From contig NZ_JALGQH010000028.1 of the NCBI RefSeq assembly GCF_022810305.1, positions 1 to 64,000 of the forward strand: a stretch of DNA of 64,000 nt. The letters are read 5' to 3'. The notes beneath the pieces were generated by a model, which was not told where the DNA came from, did no database searches, and was given only the letters and a program-made list of their open reading frames with translations. The position numbers were made by a program, and so were the translations under genes. Source of the DNA: Rhodococcus sp. ARC_M6. Lineage in GTDB: Bacteria > Actinomycetota > Actinomycetes > Mycobacteriales > Mycobacteriaceae. Below are positions 1-8,407 of the stretch, in pieces; positions within the stretch are counted from its first letter, which is position 1; every line of letters begins with the position of its first letter.

Positions 1-159
1 CGCCACGCTCCTCTCGAGCCAGATCGTCCGGTCCTTTCGGTGTCGGCTGGCCGCACTAGGGACATTAGCCACGGAGGCGAATAAACGGTGGAGCGAACCA
101 GCCGACCTATCAATCGTGACACTGGCTTAATCGGTGTTTCGGCCCGACAAGCTGAGTGA

Positions 160-1517
160 ATGCTCAGCGAGGGAGGTGCCGAGATGACGACACTGGAAGA
201 TGTGACGAAGAAGAAGGCCGAACCGCCGTCGGCGGAAGCCGCCGCTGCGGCGGAGTTGGTCCGGTTGGCGAAGGAGCAAGGTCTGTCGCTGACCGGACCG
301 GACGGCCTGCTCAAACAGTTCACCAAAACCGTTCTGGAAACCGCGCTGAACGAAGAGATGTTCCCCAAGGACTTCGTCCAGGGGAGACCCCTACTCACAC
401 CTCGGCCACGACAAGAACCAAGCCCAGCCGGACCGCGAATCGACGAACATTCGCAACGGAACCCGGTCGAAGACGGTGTTGACCGAAGCCACCGGCCACG
501 TCCCGATCGAAGTCCCCCGAGATCGGGAAGGGACATTCGAGCCGCAGATCGTCAAGAAACGCGCAACGACGATTGAACGGTGTCGACGAAATCGTGTTGT
601 CCTTGTATGCCAAAGGATTAACGACCGGTGAGATCTCCGCTCACTTCGCCGAAATCTACAGAGCTTCGGTCTCGAAAGAAACCATCTCGCGGATCACGGA
701 CAAGGTACTCGAGGAGATGCAGGAGTGGGCTGCTCGGCCGCTCGACGAGGTGTACGCGGCGGTTTTCATCGATGCGATCGTCGTCAAAGTGCGGGACGGG
801 CAGGTCGGAACCGGCCGATCTATGCCGCGATCGGCGTCAGTCTCGACGGGCACCGGGACGTGCTCGGGTTGTGGGCGGGAACGGGCGGTGAGGGCGCCAA
901 ATTTTGGATGTCCGTGCTGACCGATATCCGTAATCGGGGTACTCGGGATGTGTTCTTCCTGGTCTGCGACGGGCTCAAGGGATTGCCGGAGGTGGTCGAG
1001 CACGTGTGGCCGGCCACGACGGTTCAGACGTGTGTGGTGCATATGATCCGCAACACGTTTCGTCTGTCGGGTCATCAGCATTTGGACGCGCTCAAGCACG
1101 ATCTCAAGCCGATCTATACGGCCCCGACCGAGGCGGCAGCGTTGGCAGCTCTCGACGATCTCACCGAGCGATGGGGCAAGACGTATCCGGCGATCATCCG
1201 GCTATGGACCAATGCCTGGCAGGAAATACCGTTCCTCGATGATGACACCGAGATACGGCGAGTTCTGTTTTCTACCAACGTGATTGAGTCCCTCAATGCC
1301 GCTATCGGAGGGCCGTGAAAGCGCGTGGCCATTTCCCTACGGAGCGCGTGGCCATTTCCCCACCGAGGCGGCCGCGCTCAAGTGCCTCTATTTGGTGACG
1401 CGTTCACTCGACCCGACAGGCAAGGGTCAGGCACGATGGACAATGAGGTGGAAGCCTGCTCTGAACGCGTTTGCGATCACGTTCGCCGATCGTTGGCCCG
1501 GATCGGAAACTTACTGA
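160..1517 (+). pseudogene. IS256-family transposase, multiply frameshifted
   Basis: Read through its frame changes, this is a DDE transposase of the IS256 (mutator-like) family, which cuts and pastes the element. The start at 160 or 184 gives the N-terminal DNA-binding region. The frame is lost near 385, where the continuation GHDKNQAQPDRESTNIRNG lies in another frame. It resumes near 573 (NGVDEIVLSLYAKGLTTGEI), shifts near 815, loses one C near 1300 (SLNA then RYRRAVKARG) and is hit by a 23-bp duplication. The acidic residues survive: D in VFIDAIVVK, D in LVCDGLKG, E in STNVIESLN. The tail TGKGQARWTMRWKPALNAF is typical. It cannot make active enzyme. Confidence 0.9.
1321..1366 (+). repeat. 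23-bp tandem duplication in the transposase
   Basis: Two adjacent 23-base copies, 1321-1343 and 1344-1366, each begin gcgcgtggccatttcccy and differ at two positions. The length is not a multiple of three, so the duplication shifts the frame inside the conserved AVKARGHFPTE segment. It partly offsets the one-base loss just upstream. Confidence 0.9.
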
Positions 1518-1537
1518 TGGAAACCGGCCGAACACCC

Positions 1538-2443
1538 TTAACGCGACAGACCCGCCGCGATCGCTCCAAGCTGTTTGTTCGCATCAAGGGCCAAAACAAT
1601 GGCGTCTGCGACCGTGTCGCTGGGCACAGGAATGTTGTTGACATAGATCGCGAAGACGAGCCGGCGGCCACTGTGCGAAGTCATATACCCAGCAAGAGCT
1701 TTCGTGGCGAGTTGCATTTTCCCGTTGGGTGCGTCGACCAAGGTGCCGGTTTTTGCGCGGATCTGTCCGGCTGCCGGATCAGTGCGATTGATGACATCGG
1801 CGAGCGATCCATCGAGGCCCAGACTGGGCATCGAATCGTAAAATACTTCGAAATCGTCGCGGCGGGCGAGGGCTCGAAGAAGTTCGGTCTGTGCCCGAGG
1901 TGTGGCTTTGTCTCCGGGTAGGCCTTGGGCGTCGACCAAAGTAAACGACGCTGGATCGATACCATTTTTTGCGAGGAATTCTCGTTCGATCTGCATGCCC
2001 TCTTCGTAGGTCTGGAGACCTCGCTGCGCTGCCATCAGCGGCGGCAAGAGATTCGCTCCGAGGTTGTGGCTGACCTTGTTGATCAGCTTTGCGTATTCAC
2101 TGAAGGGAGGTGAGGTGTACGTCGCCGAGACAGGCAGTGCCGTCACGTCATCCCGGGACGGAAGTATGTCGCTGGGGTTCGGACCCAATGTCGGCGCGGT
2201 GGTTGTGACGCCGTGGCGGGCAAGTGCCTCGATCAGCAAGGTCCGTGCAAATGCCGGAGGGTCTGGCACTTGGCAGGTTGCGACGAATGGTGCTTTCGCA
2301 TCAGCGGGGACAGTTCCATGCACGATGATGTGCCCGGAGTCGGCGGCATTGACGGTGACCGCAGGCTTGGTGCCAATCGGTGTTGTCATCACGTCCGACT
2401 CGACAGTGAAGGCTCTCTCTGCCGCGCAGGTACGCAAGATCAA
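1538..2443 (-). pseudogene. D-alanyl-D-alanine carboxypeptidase (S13/PBP4 type), N-terminally truncated
   Basis: The product resembles the C-terminal part of DacB/PBP4, a periplasmic penicillin-binding protein that trims or cleaves peptidoglycan peptides. The 301 residues carry the SxN motif (SHN, about 125-127) and the KTG motif (AKTGTL, about 231). The first catalytic motif SxxK, the signal peptide and about 150-200 N-terminal residues are absent; family members run to about 450-500 aa. In frame upstream is a stop (near 2456), preceded by a hydrophobic stretch (FGGALVAFLPLGPILV) that may be a leftover membrane anchor. The stop codon touches the IS256 right end. Without the nucleophile Ser it should be inactive. 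Confidence 0.75.
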
Positions 2444-2547
2444 CAGGTTGGTCTACCGAACGAGGATGGGACCGAGAGGTAGAAACGCCACCAACGCACC
2501 GCCAAAGGTCTAGGTAGAGTTGCCACACCCAACCGAAGGGATCGGCG

Positions 2548-3207
2548 ATGGCGAGATCGCAGGACGACCACCTGATGGCGCTGATTCACGCCGAGCGGGC
2601 TTCGTTGGCCGAAGACCTGTCAAGTATCAGCGACGAGCAATGGAGACACGGCACATTATGTGGCCAGTGGGACGTCGAGCAGGTCGTCGCCCACCTCACC
2701 GCCGCTGCGAGCCTCAACCAGTGGCAGTGGGTGCGCAGCATGGTCGGCGCGCGATTCCGTCCCGATGTGCATAATCAGCGTCGAATGCTGGAGTATCTGG
2801 GCACCACCTCTGAAGAGACACTCGAACGATTCCGTGCCGTCATCAACAGCAGCACAACACCTTCCGGGCACACGCCGGCCTACCTCGGCGAAGTCGTCGT
2901 GCACGCCCAAGACATCCGCCAGCCGCTCGGTATTCCCCGGACACCGAGCGTCGACGCTCTGACTCCCGTAGCCGAATTCTTCGCCCGACGTGATTTCGCC
3001 GTACCCAGTCGTACCCGCGTCGCCGGCCTCCAGCTCCGCGCGGACGACGGGCCATTTGCCACGGGCACCGGTCCCCTGGTCACCGGATCGACTCTTGCCC
3101 TCGTGATGAGCATGGCGAGCCGAGTGCCTTACGTCGACCAGCTCGACGGCGCGGGTGTGCCGACTCTGCGCTCACGCATCAATGGAACAGCCGATCCCCG
3201 GAACTGA
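2548..3207 (+). CDS. Maleylpyruvate isomerase family mycothiol-dependent enzyme (DinB-like)
   Basis: This 219-aa protein has the TIGR03083-type layout: a DinB-like four-helix bundle with an N-terminal helix rich in E/R, the LCGQWDVEQVVAHLTAA segment (His is a predicted metal ligand) and the VVHAQDIRQPLGIPR motif, where a further His would bind metal. Family members use mycothiol for isomerase or transferase reactions; the substrate here is unknown. A second member sits at 39334-39978. It stands alone, with its start 105 bp from the truncated carboxypeptidase on the other strand. Confidence 0.8.
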   Translation: MARSQDDHLMALIHAERASLAEDLSSISDEQWRHGTLCGQWDVEQVVAHLTAAASLNQWQWVRSMVGARFRPDVHNQRRMLEYLGTTSEETLERFRAVINSSTTPSGHTPAYLGEVVVHAQDIRQPLGIPRTPSVDALTPVAEFFARRDFAVPSRTRVAGLQLRADDGPFATGTGPLVTGSTLALVMSMASRVPYVDQLDGAGVPTLRSRINGTADPRN

Positions 3208-3258
3208 CGAGGCGGCGCCACCCTGGTGACTGTTCAGATCCCGATCCCCGATGCGGCG

Positions 3259-3456
3259 CTACTCAAGACAGAAAACATCGTCGCCAGCCCGCGCTGACGG
3301 ATCGGGAATAATGTCGGCGCACCTCGCGATACCAGCCGCGCCGGATGTGAAATCCGAAAGCTGCGGACACACGTAGACGATCGCAGAATGGATCAGGTAT
3401 TCGTACGCGGCAATGTCCGAACGACGGGATCCCTGAGCCTGAAGTGATTGCCACAC
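3259..3456 (-). pseudogene. Possible DUF732-like C-terminal fragment
   Basis: A short frame of 65 residues contains AAYEYLIHSAIVYVCPQLSDF, resembling the AxxxYCPQ segment near the end of small secreted DUF732 proteins of mycobacteria and rhodococci. Two further cysteines follow. In frame, a stop lies about 70 bases upstream of the GTG, and no signal peptide or N-terminal half is present. It could be the worn tail of a secreted protein gene, or chance. The resemblance is by eye only. Confidence 0.3.
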
Positions 3457-3541
3457 ACCGACGGTCCCTTGCTCCGCGATCGACGTACCGCGCCCAACCC
3501 GATTCCCTGCCTACACGTACCCGGAAGGTGCCTGACATTCG

Positions 3542-3913
3542 TTGCCGAGCGCACCCTCGAAGCCGTCGGCTAACCTTCTGACCGTGCGTCGTCCGATTGC
3601 TGTACGCGGGGTTGTAGTCGGCCTGTGCGTATACGCCTTCGCCTTCGTCGTTCGATCGCCAACGGCTCTGTGTTCCGGGCACGAGTTTCCGTCTCGTACT
3701 GAGTTCGGCTGGACGGGTTCGACCTTCGTTGCCGAGCACTCCCGGACATGGTCACCTCTGGTCAGTGCAACGTGCCGAGCAACCGAGTCGGACGGGTTCC
3801 AACAATCGGTGGTCCTGATCGATTGGCCAGCCAACATCGTCGCTGTGATCGGTCTCGTAATCGTCGTTGTGTCGATTGCAGGTCGGTTCCACTCGCGATC
3901 GACTGGCCACTGA
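3542..3913 (+). CDS. Small membrane protein, unknown
   Basis: I do not recognise this 123-aa protein. It has two hydrophobic segments (GVVVGLCVYAFAFVV near residue 23 and ANIVAVIGLVIVVVSIAG near 97) and a 55-residue loop between them with two cysteines (ALCSG, SATCRAT) that could form a disulfide outside the cell. GTG at 3584 is an alternative start giving MRRPIAVRGVV, a more typical positively charged membrane N-terminus. It sits alone among small unrecognised genes, with no operon partner. Confidence 0.55.
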   Translation: MPSAPSKPSANLLTVRRPIAVRGVVVGLCVYAFAFVVRSPTALCSGHEFPSRTEFGWTGSTFVAEHSRTWSPLVSATCRATESDGFQQSVVLIDWPANIVAVIGLVIVVVSIAGRFHSRSTGH

Positions 3914-4145
3914 ATCTCAGTTCGACAGCCCTGTGACGGGAAAGCCGAGTCGGACGACGTACTAGAGTGCGCCGCCAGCAGGAGATCCAAATTCATTCAT
4001 CGCCAATTCCCTTGCTACCCAGAACAAATTGCACGGAATCTCACCGGCATCTCGTCGACTACGGGAGCGGAATGATCGCCGCCGCCAGTGCCGAAGGCGG
4101 TGGTAGTTTCAGATGCGTAGTGACAGGTTCGAGACCGATCTCCGG

Positions 4146-4607
4146 TCACTCTGCGATGAGCGGCAGATCCTCGGTATCGGGCAACGGCTTCAGCTCGAAA
4201 AGGTACTCCCGCTGGTACATTTCAGAATTCTGGTGCCCCTGGCCGTCTCTATGCCGAATGGGTTGAAGGACGGAGTCCTCGAGAGCTCTCAATCGGAGAG
4301 GTCGACCATGGGTCTCGCCCGGCCGGCGCCTCCCGCTTTCGGGATCGGGGCTCGCCGGCGCCGTGTACTGACGTAACAGCGCATCTGCATGAACACCCGT
4401 TGCTACCACGACAACGGCGAGTTCGAGTCCCGATGTGTAGGCCACAATCGACCGTAGCCCCAGTGTCACCCCATCCACTTGGGCCAACAGTCTCGGACCG
4501 TGCGCGATTGCACCCAACTCTTTGGCGCCGGGCGGCATGAATCGTCGATACCAGACCATTGCGTGAGCCTGACACACTAACTGGCTTGCACGTCGCGGTT
4601 CAGTCAC
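4146..4607 (-). CDS. Hypothetical protein
   Basis: An unrecognised 153-aa protein. A hydrophobic stretch (IVAYTSGLELAVVVVATG, about 54-71) sits in an otherwise polar, arginine-rich sequence; the C-terminal 30 residues are acidic. The GTG at 4607 and the ATG at 4559 (MVWYRRFMPPGAKELG) are both possible starts, and the latter looks more natural. It diverges from the barstar-like gene across only 38 bp, so the two would share promoter space. Codon use looks coding, but function is unknown. Confidence 0.45.
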   Translation of the reverse strand: MTEPRRASQLVCQAHAMVWYRRFMPPGAKELGAIAHGPRLLAQVDGVTLGLRSIVAYTSGLELAVVVVATGVHADALLRQYTAPASPDPESGRRRPGETHGRPLRLRALEDSVLQPIRHRDGQGHQNSEMYQREYLFELKPLPDTEDLPLIAE

Positions 4608-4645
4608 CGGACTGCCGCATTCGCATCCTCGCCTAGTCTGAGGAA

Positions 4646-4894
4646 ATGGTGCACCGAGGCGTGTTCGATCCCAACGACCGCGACCTGTTCAACGAGCAGC
4701 GACGACGATTCGACTGGAGTCTTCTACAGAACGGCAACGTGCACCGCTACGACACTGCGTTCCAACTCGACAGCGCCTGCAACCGCCTCACCGATCTCGG
4801 CTACCTCGTACACCGCATCGACGCCCATCCCTGGATAACCGTCGCGGACATGCGCACGGCATTCGCGACATTTTCGCCGCACAAGCGCGCTTAG
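4646..4894 (+). CDS. Barstar-like protein, probably truncated
   Basis: The 82 residues resemble the first half of actinobacterial barstar-family proteins (barstar inhibits the RNase barnase). The visible parts are an FDWSLLQNG opening, a strand plus helix (LDSACNRLTDLGYLVHRIDA) and the W-x(5)-MRTAF helix. Full members continue with a YYG-x-NLDAL-type segment, and that part is missing: a TAG stop follows SPHKRA. Neither other frame restores it, so the gene is probably cut or replaced at its 3' end rather than frameshifted. No barnase-like RNase is nearby. Family assignment is by pattern and moderate. Confidence 0.4.
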   Translation: MVHRGVFDPNDRDLFNEQRRRFDWSLLQNGNVHRYDTAFQLDSACNRLTDLGYLVHRIDAHPWITVADMRTAFATFSPHKRA

Positions 4895-4914
4895 CGACTC
4901 TCTACGCGCACCCG

Positions 4915-5421
4915 ATGCTGTGTCTGATTGAATCCACGCTCGGCGACTATCCCCCGGTCGGTGGTTGTCCCGTCTCCCTCGGCAGCGTCTGGGACGTCGA
5001 ACCGGATCCGCCGGCGCCGTTCCACAACGGAGACATCGTCGAGCATGTACTGCAGATCCACACGGACGTAGTCGGCGCCGCGAAATACGTCGCCGCGCTG
5101 CGCCCAGTCCTTTCCGACACCCTCACCACTTTCGGTCGCTGGCAGATTCTCAGTCCCGTTCCGGCCTCCGAGCGCACCGCAACTCTCCGCACTGAACACC
5201 GACTGGAGCTACCTACCCCGGGAAACCTGTTGTGGGAGATATATATTGGACTCCGCGGAAACGGAGACCACACCATCCTCGGCGACCAACTCGTCCACTC
5301 CCTCTCCGCCGCTGGAATGCACTTCGATCAACTGATCACCCGGTTCTACGCAGCGGGGACCGAGGAACAAGAGCACGTTCTGAGCCGCTACCTCAACCTC
5401 CAACATCACGATGACCGATAG
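4915..5421 (+). CDS. Hypothetical protein
   Basis: An unrecognised soluble protein of 168 residues, with no signal peptide or membrane segment. It starts 21 bp after the barstar-like stop, so the two may be co-transcribed. The first 30 residues are poor in helix formers; the rest looks alpha/beta (IVEHVLQIHTDVVGAAKYVAALRP, then a helical C-terminus HFDQLITRFYAAGTEEQEHV). The true start could lie a little downstream. If the barstar-like fragment once had a partner, this is the only adjacent candidate, but nothing in it resembles barnase. Confidence 0.45.
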   Translation: MLCLIESTLGDYPPVGGCPVSLGSVWDVEPDPPAPFHNGDIVEHVLQIHTDVVGAAKYVAALRPVLSDTLTTFGRWQILSPVPASERTATLRTEHRLELPTPGNLLWEIYIGLRGNGDHTILGDQLVHSLSAAGMHFDQLITRFYAAGTEEQEHVLSRYLNLQHHDDR

Positions 5422-5466
5422 AAAATCACCGGTACGCCTACATGAGTGCCCGTTGTACTGTGAGCC

Positions 5467-5835
5467 ATGCCAGTACTGACTAGTCGTGCATTCAAGGTTT
5501 GCGCATTTGCGCTGACTGCCGTCGTCACGGCGACCTATCTGTATCTGGTTTTCACCTATCGCAGCGCCAATATTTTTGCGCCACCGGAACGCATCGGGTC
5601 TCTGGGACGCACCTATCTGATCAGCAATTTTCCGCCGCGCAGTCGTGAAGGACTCGACCAGCAATATTCGTCGGGGCTTCACGAGCACTACACCCTCGAA
5701 CGAGTGAGCACCTTCCCTTTGGTCCGCTCTGTCTACCAGTGGCAGAACGCCCAAATTCGCGGTCAGGCAACGTCGGGTGCTTATCTCGAGTGGGGCGACG
5801 GATACATCAGTTACTCCCTCTCCGGCGGCCCCTGA
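5467..5835 (+). CDS. Single-pass membrane or secreted protein, unknown
   Basis: The 122 residues begin with a short charged N-terminus and one long hydrophobic segment (AFALTAVVTATYLYLVFTY, about 12-30), then a polar domain rich in Tyr, Ser and Gln. There is no lipobox and no clear signal-peptidase site, so an uncleaved anchor is likely. No family is recognised. ATG at 5467 is preceded by the weak context gtgagcc. Confidence 0.5.
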   Translation: MPVLTSRAFKVCAFALTAVVTATYLYLVFTYRSANIFAPPERIGSLGRTYLISNFPPRSREGLDQQYSSGLHEHYTLERVSTFPLVRSVYQWQNAQIRGQATSGAYLEWGDGYISYSLSGGP

Positions 5836-6168
5836 TTAGGCGCGGTCCGGTTGTCGGCATGAAGCCACTGAAGGCGCATGACCGTAACGATGTGCGTCGC
5901 CTTCGTGCCTGTTCTGAATGTGCATGTACAACGGCACCATTCGAATCAGCTGCCCTCTAACGTGGAGCTTCTGCGTTGCTCAGGCTCGGATCCAGCGGCC
6001 GTAGCACCGTGATTCACAAGGCCGTCGCGCCATCGACACGGGAGGTATCGGGATCGGGCCTTGCTCGAAACGGATCCGACGTCGTCGAACGATGGTTGTA
6101 TCGTCAGGTGCGGTGACCTGACGCCCGAACGCTTCGCCGTTCGGACCCCCTAGTGCGTCGGGAACAAC
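5836..6168. other. Intergenic stretch with no recognised feature
   Basis: This 333-bp stretch holds only short overlapping frames without family resemblance. I see no tRNA, strong hairpin with T-run, or convincing promoter. Confidence 0.5.
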
Positions 6169-7488
6169 ATGAACGACCAAGTGCGCGAGGTAATTCAACG
6201 TCCTCGAACGTTGCGCGTCTCCGTCCCCGGATGGGTCATCGGCGACGGATCATTTCCCCGCGCTGCAGTCGGCGACGTAGTCGATGTGTCATTAGTGCTC
6301 TATTCAGCTGGCGATACGCCTTCGGTGTGTGATGAAACGCGAACGGCAAACGCCTGCCCGGCATACGGCCGCGCGCCGGTGACCGGCCCTGATGGTGCTC
6401 TTCGTTGGCTGCATCTCGTTTTCGGCGATGGGTGGAGCAGTCAATGGTGGACCGACCGTGCCGTCCGCGGACCGGTAACCCTCACCGGCGTTTTCAGCGC
6501 AGACATCGAGGACGACCGAGGCCGAGACAGACCCGGCCGGGTGTGCGGTCGCGTGCGTCGAATCCATCTTGTCGAGCGACGAGTGCGGCGCCTCGATAAC
6601 GGCTGGGGCCAGATTCCCGGCTGGGACCGATTGTCGGAAGTGGACGCAGTCCCCAACGACGTCGACTGGTGGCCGACCGAAACGACACGAGACGGCGACT
6701 TCGTAACAGCGGGCGTCCTGGTCGAACTCGACCTGAACGCCCGATCGGACAGCAGACCAGCCTTCAGGGCCGGCGCTGTCGCTGTTCACGAGAACATCGT
6801 GTGGGTCATGCACGCCTCGGATCCGATATTGCTTCGAGTCGACGCCTCACGTGGCGGTCCGCCGAGCATCGTTCGATATACCTTGCCTCTGCCTATCGAG
6901 ATCCTCGATGAACTGTGGACGCGCCGAGTCCACGCCGACGGCAATGACGGCTGCTGGATCACCTCCCCGCACGACATCCACCGCTGCACGCTCACTGGTG
7001 ACGGTGAGCTGAACCTCGATCGCTACACCACTGCAGGTGGCTGGGCCACTACCGTCCACCAGCACAAGCTCTACGTCCTAGGTCGGTCAAGAGCCTGGCT
7101 GTCCAGCGATCGACGATACGGAACCGTGCGCACCGAACCGGACCTTCATCGTCTCCATGCCCTCGACGAGACGACCCGCCGCCTGATGCCCGTTACCGAT
7201 CCAGAACTGGAGCGCACCGTTAGGAAAGCGGCGACCCGAGCGGATGTAGCGGTCGATAGTGACGGGGCGAAATGGAGCGTCGCCGGCCCCGGGGAACTTC
7301 GACGCATCAACCAACGGACGAGCGATGCCTCGACAGTCGCCCTGTCTGGACCGAGCAGAACCGGCGTTATCCGCGTCACGACGCCGGATCCCTATACCGA
7401 CCCGATCAACGCCGACATCGTCGCAGCCATCACCGTCGACCCCACACGCCTGAAGACCGCGCACCCACCAACCGAAACCAAGGACTAG
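6169..7488 (+). CDS. Large hypothetical protein, possibly propeller-like
   Basis: I do not recognise this 439-aa soluble protein. It lacks a signal peptide and membrane segments. The middle and C-terminal parts contain repeated strand patterns of the kind seen in beta-propellers: AVAVHENIVWVMHASDPILLRV, DGNDGCWITSPHDIHRC, GWATTVHQHKLYVLGRS and AVDSDGAKWSVAGPGELRRI. The first 110 residues look like a separate beta domain (RVSVPGWVIGDGSFPRAAVG). Trp is abundant. The start ATG is the first in frame. No operon partner is evident. Confidence 0.55.
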   Translation: MNDQVREVIQRPRTLRVSVPGWVIGDGSFPRAAVGDVVDVSLVLYSAGDTPSVCDETRTANACPAYGRAPVTGPDGALRWLHLVFGDGWSSQWWTDRAVRGPVTLTGVFSADIEDDRGRDRPGRVCGRVRRIHLVERRVRRLDNGWGQIPGWDRLSEVDAVPNDVDWWPTETTRDGDFVTAGVLVELDLNARSDSRPAFRAGAVAVHENIVWVMHASDPILLRVDASRGGPPSIVRYTLPLPIEILDELWTRRVHADGNDGCWITSPHDIHRCTLTGDGELNLDRYTTAGGWATTVHQHKLYVLGRSRAWLSSDRRYGTVRTEPDLHRLHALDETTRRLMPVTDPELERTVRKAATRADVAVDSDGAKWSVAGPGELRRINQRTSDASTVALSGPSRTGVIRVTTPDPYTDPINADIVAAITVDPTRLKTAHPPTETKD

Positions 7489-7760
7489 AGCGGACACAGC
7501 CACTCACCGAGGCCGGGCGGGTATCGATCACGAACACAAGTTAGAGCACGGAGCCGCACACCTCGTCCTCGTAGGCGGGGTCGCCCGTCCTCCGCGGTGT
7601 TCGACGCAATGCTCGCCGGGTGGTGGGTGCGCTCGGGCCAGTCGCGGACTGCTCCTGCAACTGTTTTGGAGGTGTCGGGGAAACCTGTCTTATCCCTTCT
7701 CACCGTCGAGGGGATGAAACAGTTGACCCGCTCCCGAGAGAATTTCCTAAGTTGCCTCCA

Positions 7761-7943
7761 CTACGCGGTCACTCCGTTGCGGCGTTTCGCGATGGCGACA
7801 AGGTCGTCGATCGTGAGTTTGTCCTGAAGGTATTCGACGAACACTTCTTGACTGGCGGCGTCCATCGTGCGCCCTTCGAGCGCCATAATCGGAACCAACT
7901 TGTTGCACTCGGCTCGGGCCTCTGCTTCGGTAAGACGGTTCAT
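7761..7943 (-). CDS. VbhA-like antitoxin domain protein
   Basis: The 60-aa product (from ATG at 7943) fits the small VbhA/FicT antitoxin fold: a first helix, then NKLVPIMALEGRTMD with the LEG motif, a second helix, and a GE/IT-like turn before the last helix (KLTIDDLVAIAKRR). In known pairs such proteins hold a Fic-domain AMP-transferase inactive through an (S/T)xxxE(G/N) helix; here VPIMALEG has M-A-L-E-G with no Ser/Thr at the usual spot, so inhibition is uncertain. No Fic gene (HPFxxGNGR) follows. The 111-aa gene at 8072-8407 lies upstream on the same strand. Confidence 0.5.
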   Translation of the reverse strand: MNRLTEAEARAECNKLVPIMALEGRTMDAASQEVFVEYLQDKLTIDDLVAIAKRRNGVTA

Positions 7944-8071
7944 AGCTCCGACTCCTCCGGGTGCTCCACCTTGCTCACAGCGTCTTGCTGTGGAACTTCT
8001 TGCTCGTCCGACCTTCCTGCGACTCGTACACTTCGTGCGAACAGTTTTCGCAATTACACATTCGTGACGGT

Positions 8072-8407
8072 TCATTCAGACCAACTACTTTGGAGTATAT
8101 CGAGCACCTGAAGTCTTTCCGTTTCATTCAACAGGATCGACAGCGGTGAGAGGTTCCGCATCTCACGGTCGTGCTCGTCGTCAGATTCGACGACTGCGCG
8201 GACGGCCTCGATGTCGTTGTCATCGACGATGCGTTCCCACTCATCGAGGCACCGGTACAAAGATTTTCCGGTGACATGACGGCGAATGTTCTGCACTTTT
8301 TCTCGCACACGAGCGGTATTCACCGGTAGATGTTCACGCTCGATTTTGTCGAGAACAGCGGCCTGCAGGAGTTTCTGCCGGACAACTTTGCGTGTCACGA
8401 CACCCAT
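8072..8407 (-). CDS. Hypothetical helical protein upstream of the VbhA-like gene
   Basis: The 111 residues are almost wholly helical and highly charged: basic at the N-terminus (TRKVVRQKLLQAAVLDKIERE), acidic in the middle (VESDDEHDREMRN). There is no Fic, PIN, RelE or MazF motif. It ends 128 bp before the antitoxin-like start on the same strand, so the two could form one transcript. The mix of basic N-terminus and acidic middle could suit nucleic-acid or protein binding, but that is a guess. Unrecognised. Confidence 0.5.
   Translation of the reverse strand: MGVVTRKVVRQKLLQAAVLDKIEREHLPVNTARVREKVQNIRRHVTGKSLYRCLDEWERIVDDNDIEAVRAVVESDDEHDREMRNLSPLSILLNETERLQVLDILQSSWSE

Larger units (their letters stand above)
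131..1537 (+). mobile_element. Degraded IS256-family insertion sequence
   Basis: The element is defined by the transposase relic inside it. Candidate terminal inverted repeats are at 131-146 (tcggtgtttcggcccg) and 1522-1537 (aaccggccgaacaccc, whose complement reads gggtgttcggccggtt). They match imperfectly around GGTGTT-CGGCC. The five bases CTTAA occur just outside the left end (126-130) and overlap the right end (1537-1541), possibly a trace of a target duplication, although IS256 elements usually make 8-9 bp. Ends and duplication are inference; the transposase identity is firm. Confidence 0.55.

Noticed and set aside
4400-4440. String gttcgagtccc resembling a tRNA T-arm
   Set aside because: No acceptor stem, D-arm or anticodon arm can be built around it, and it lies in a reading frame.
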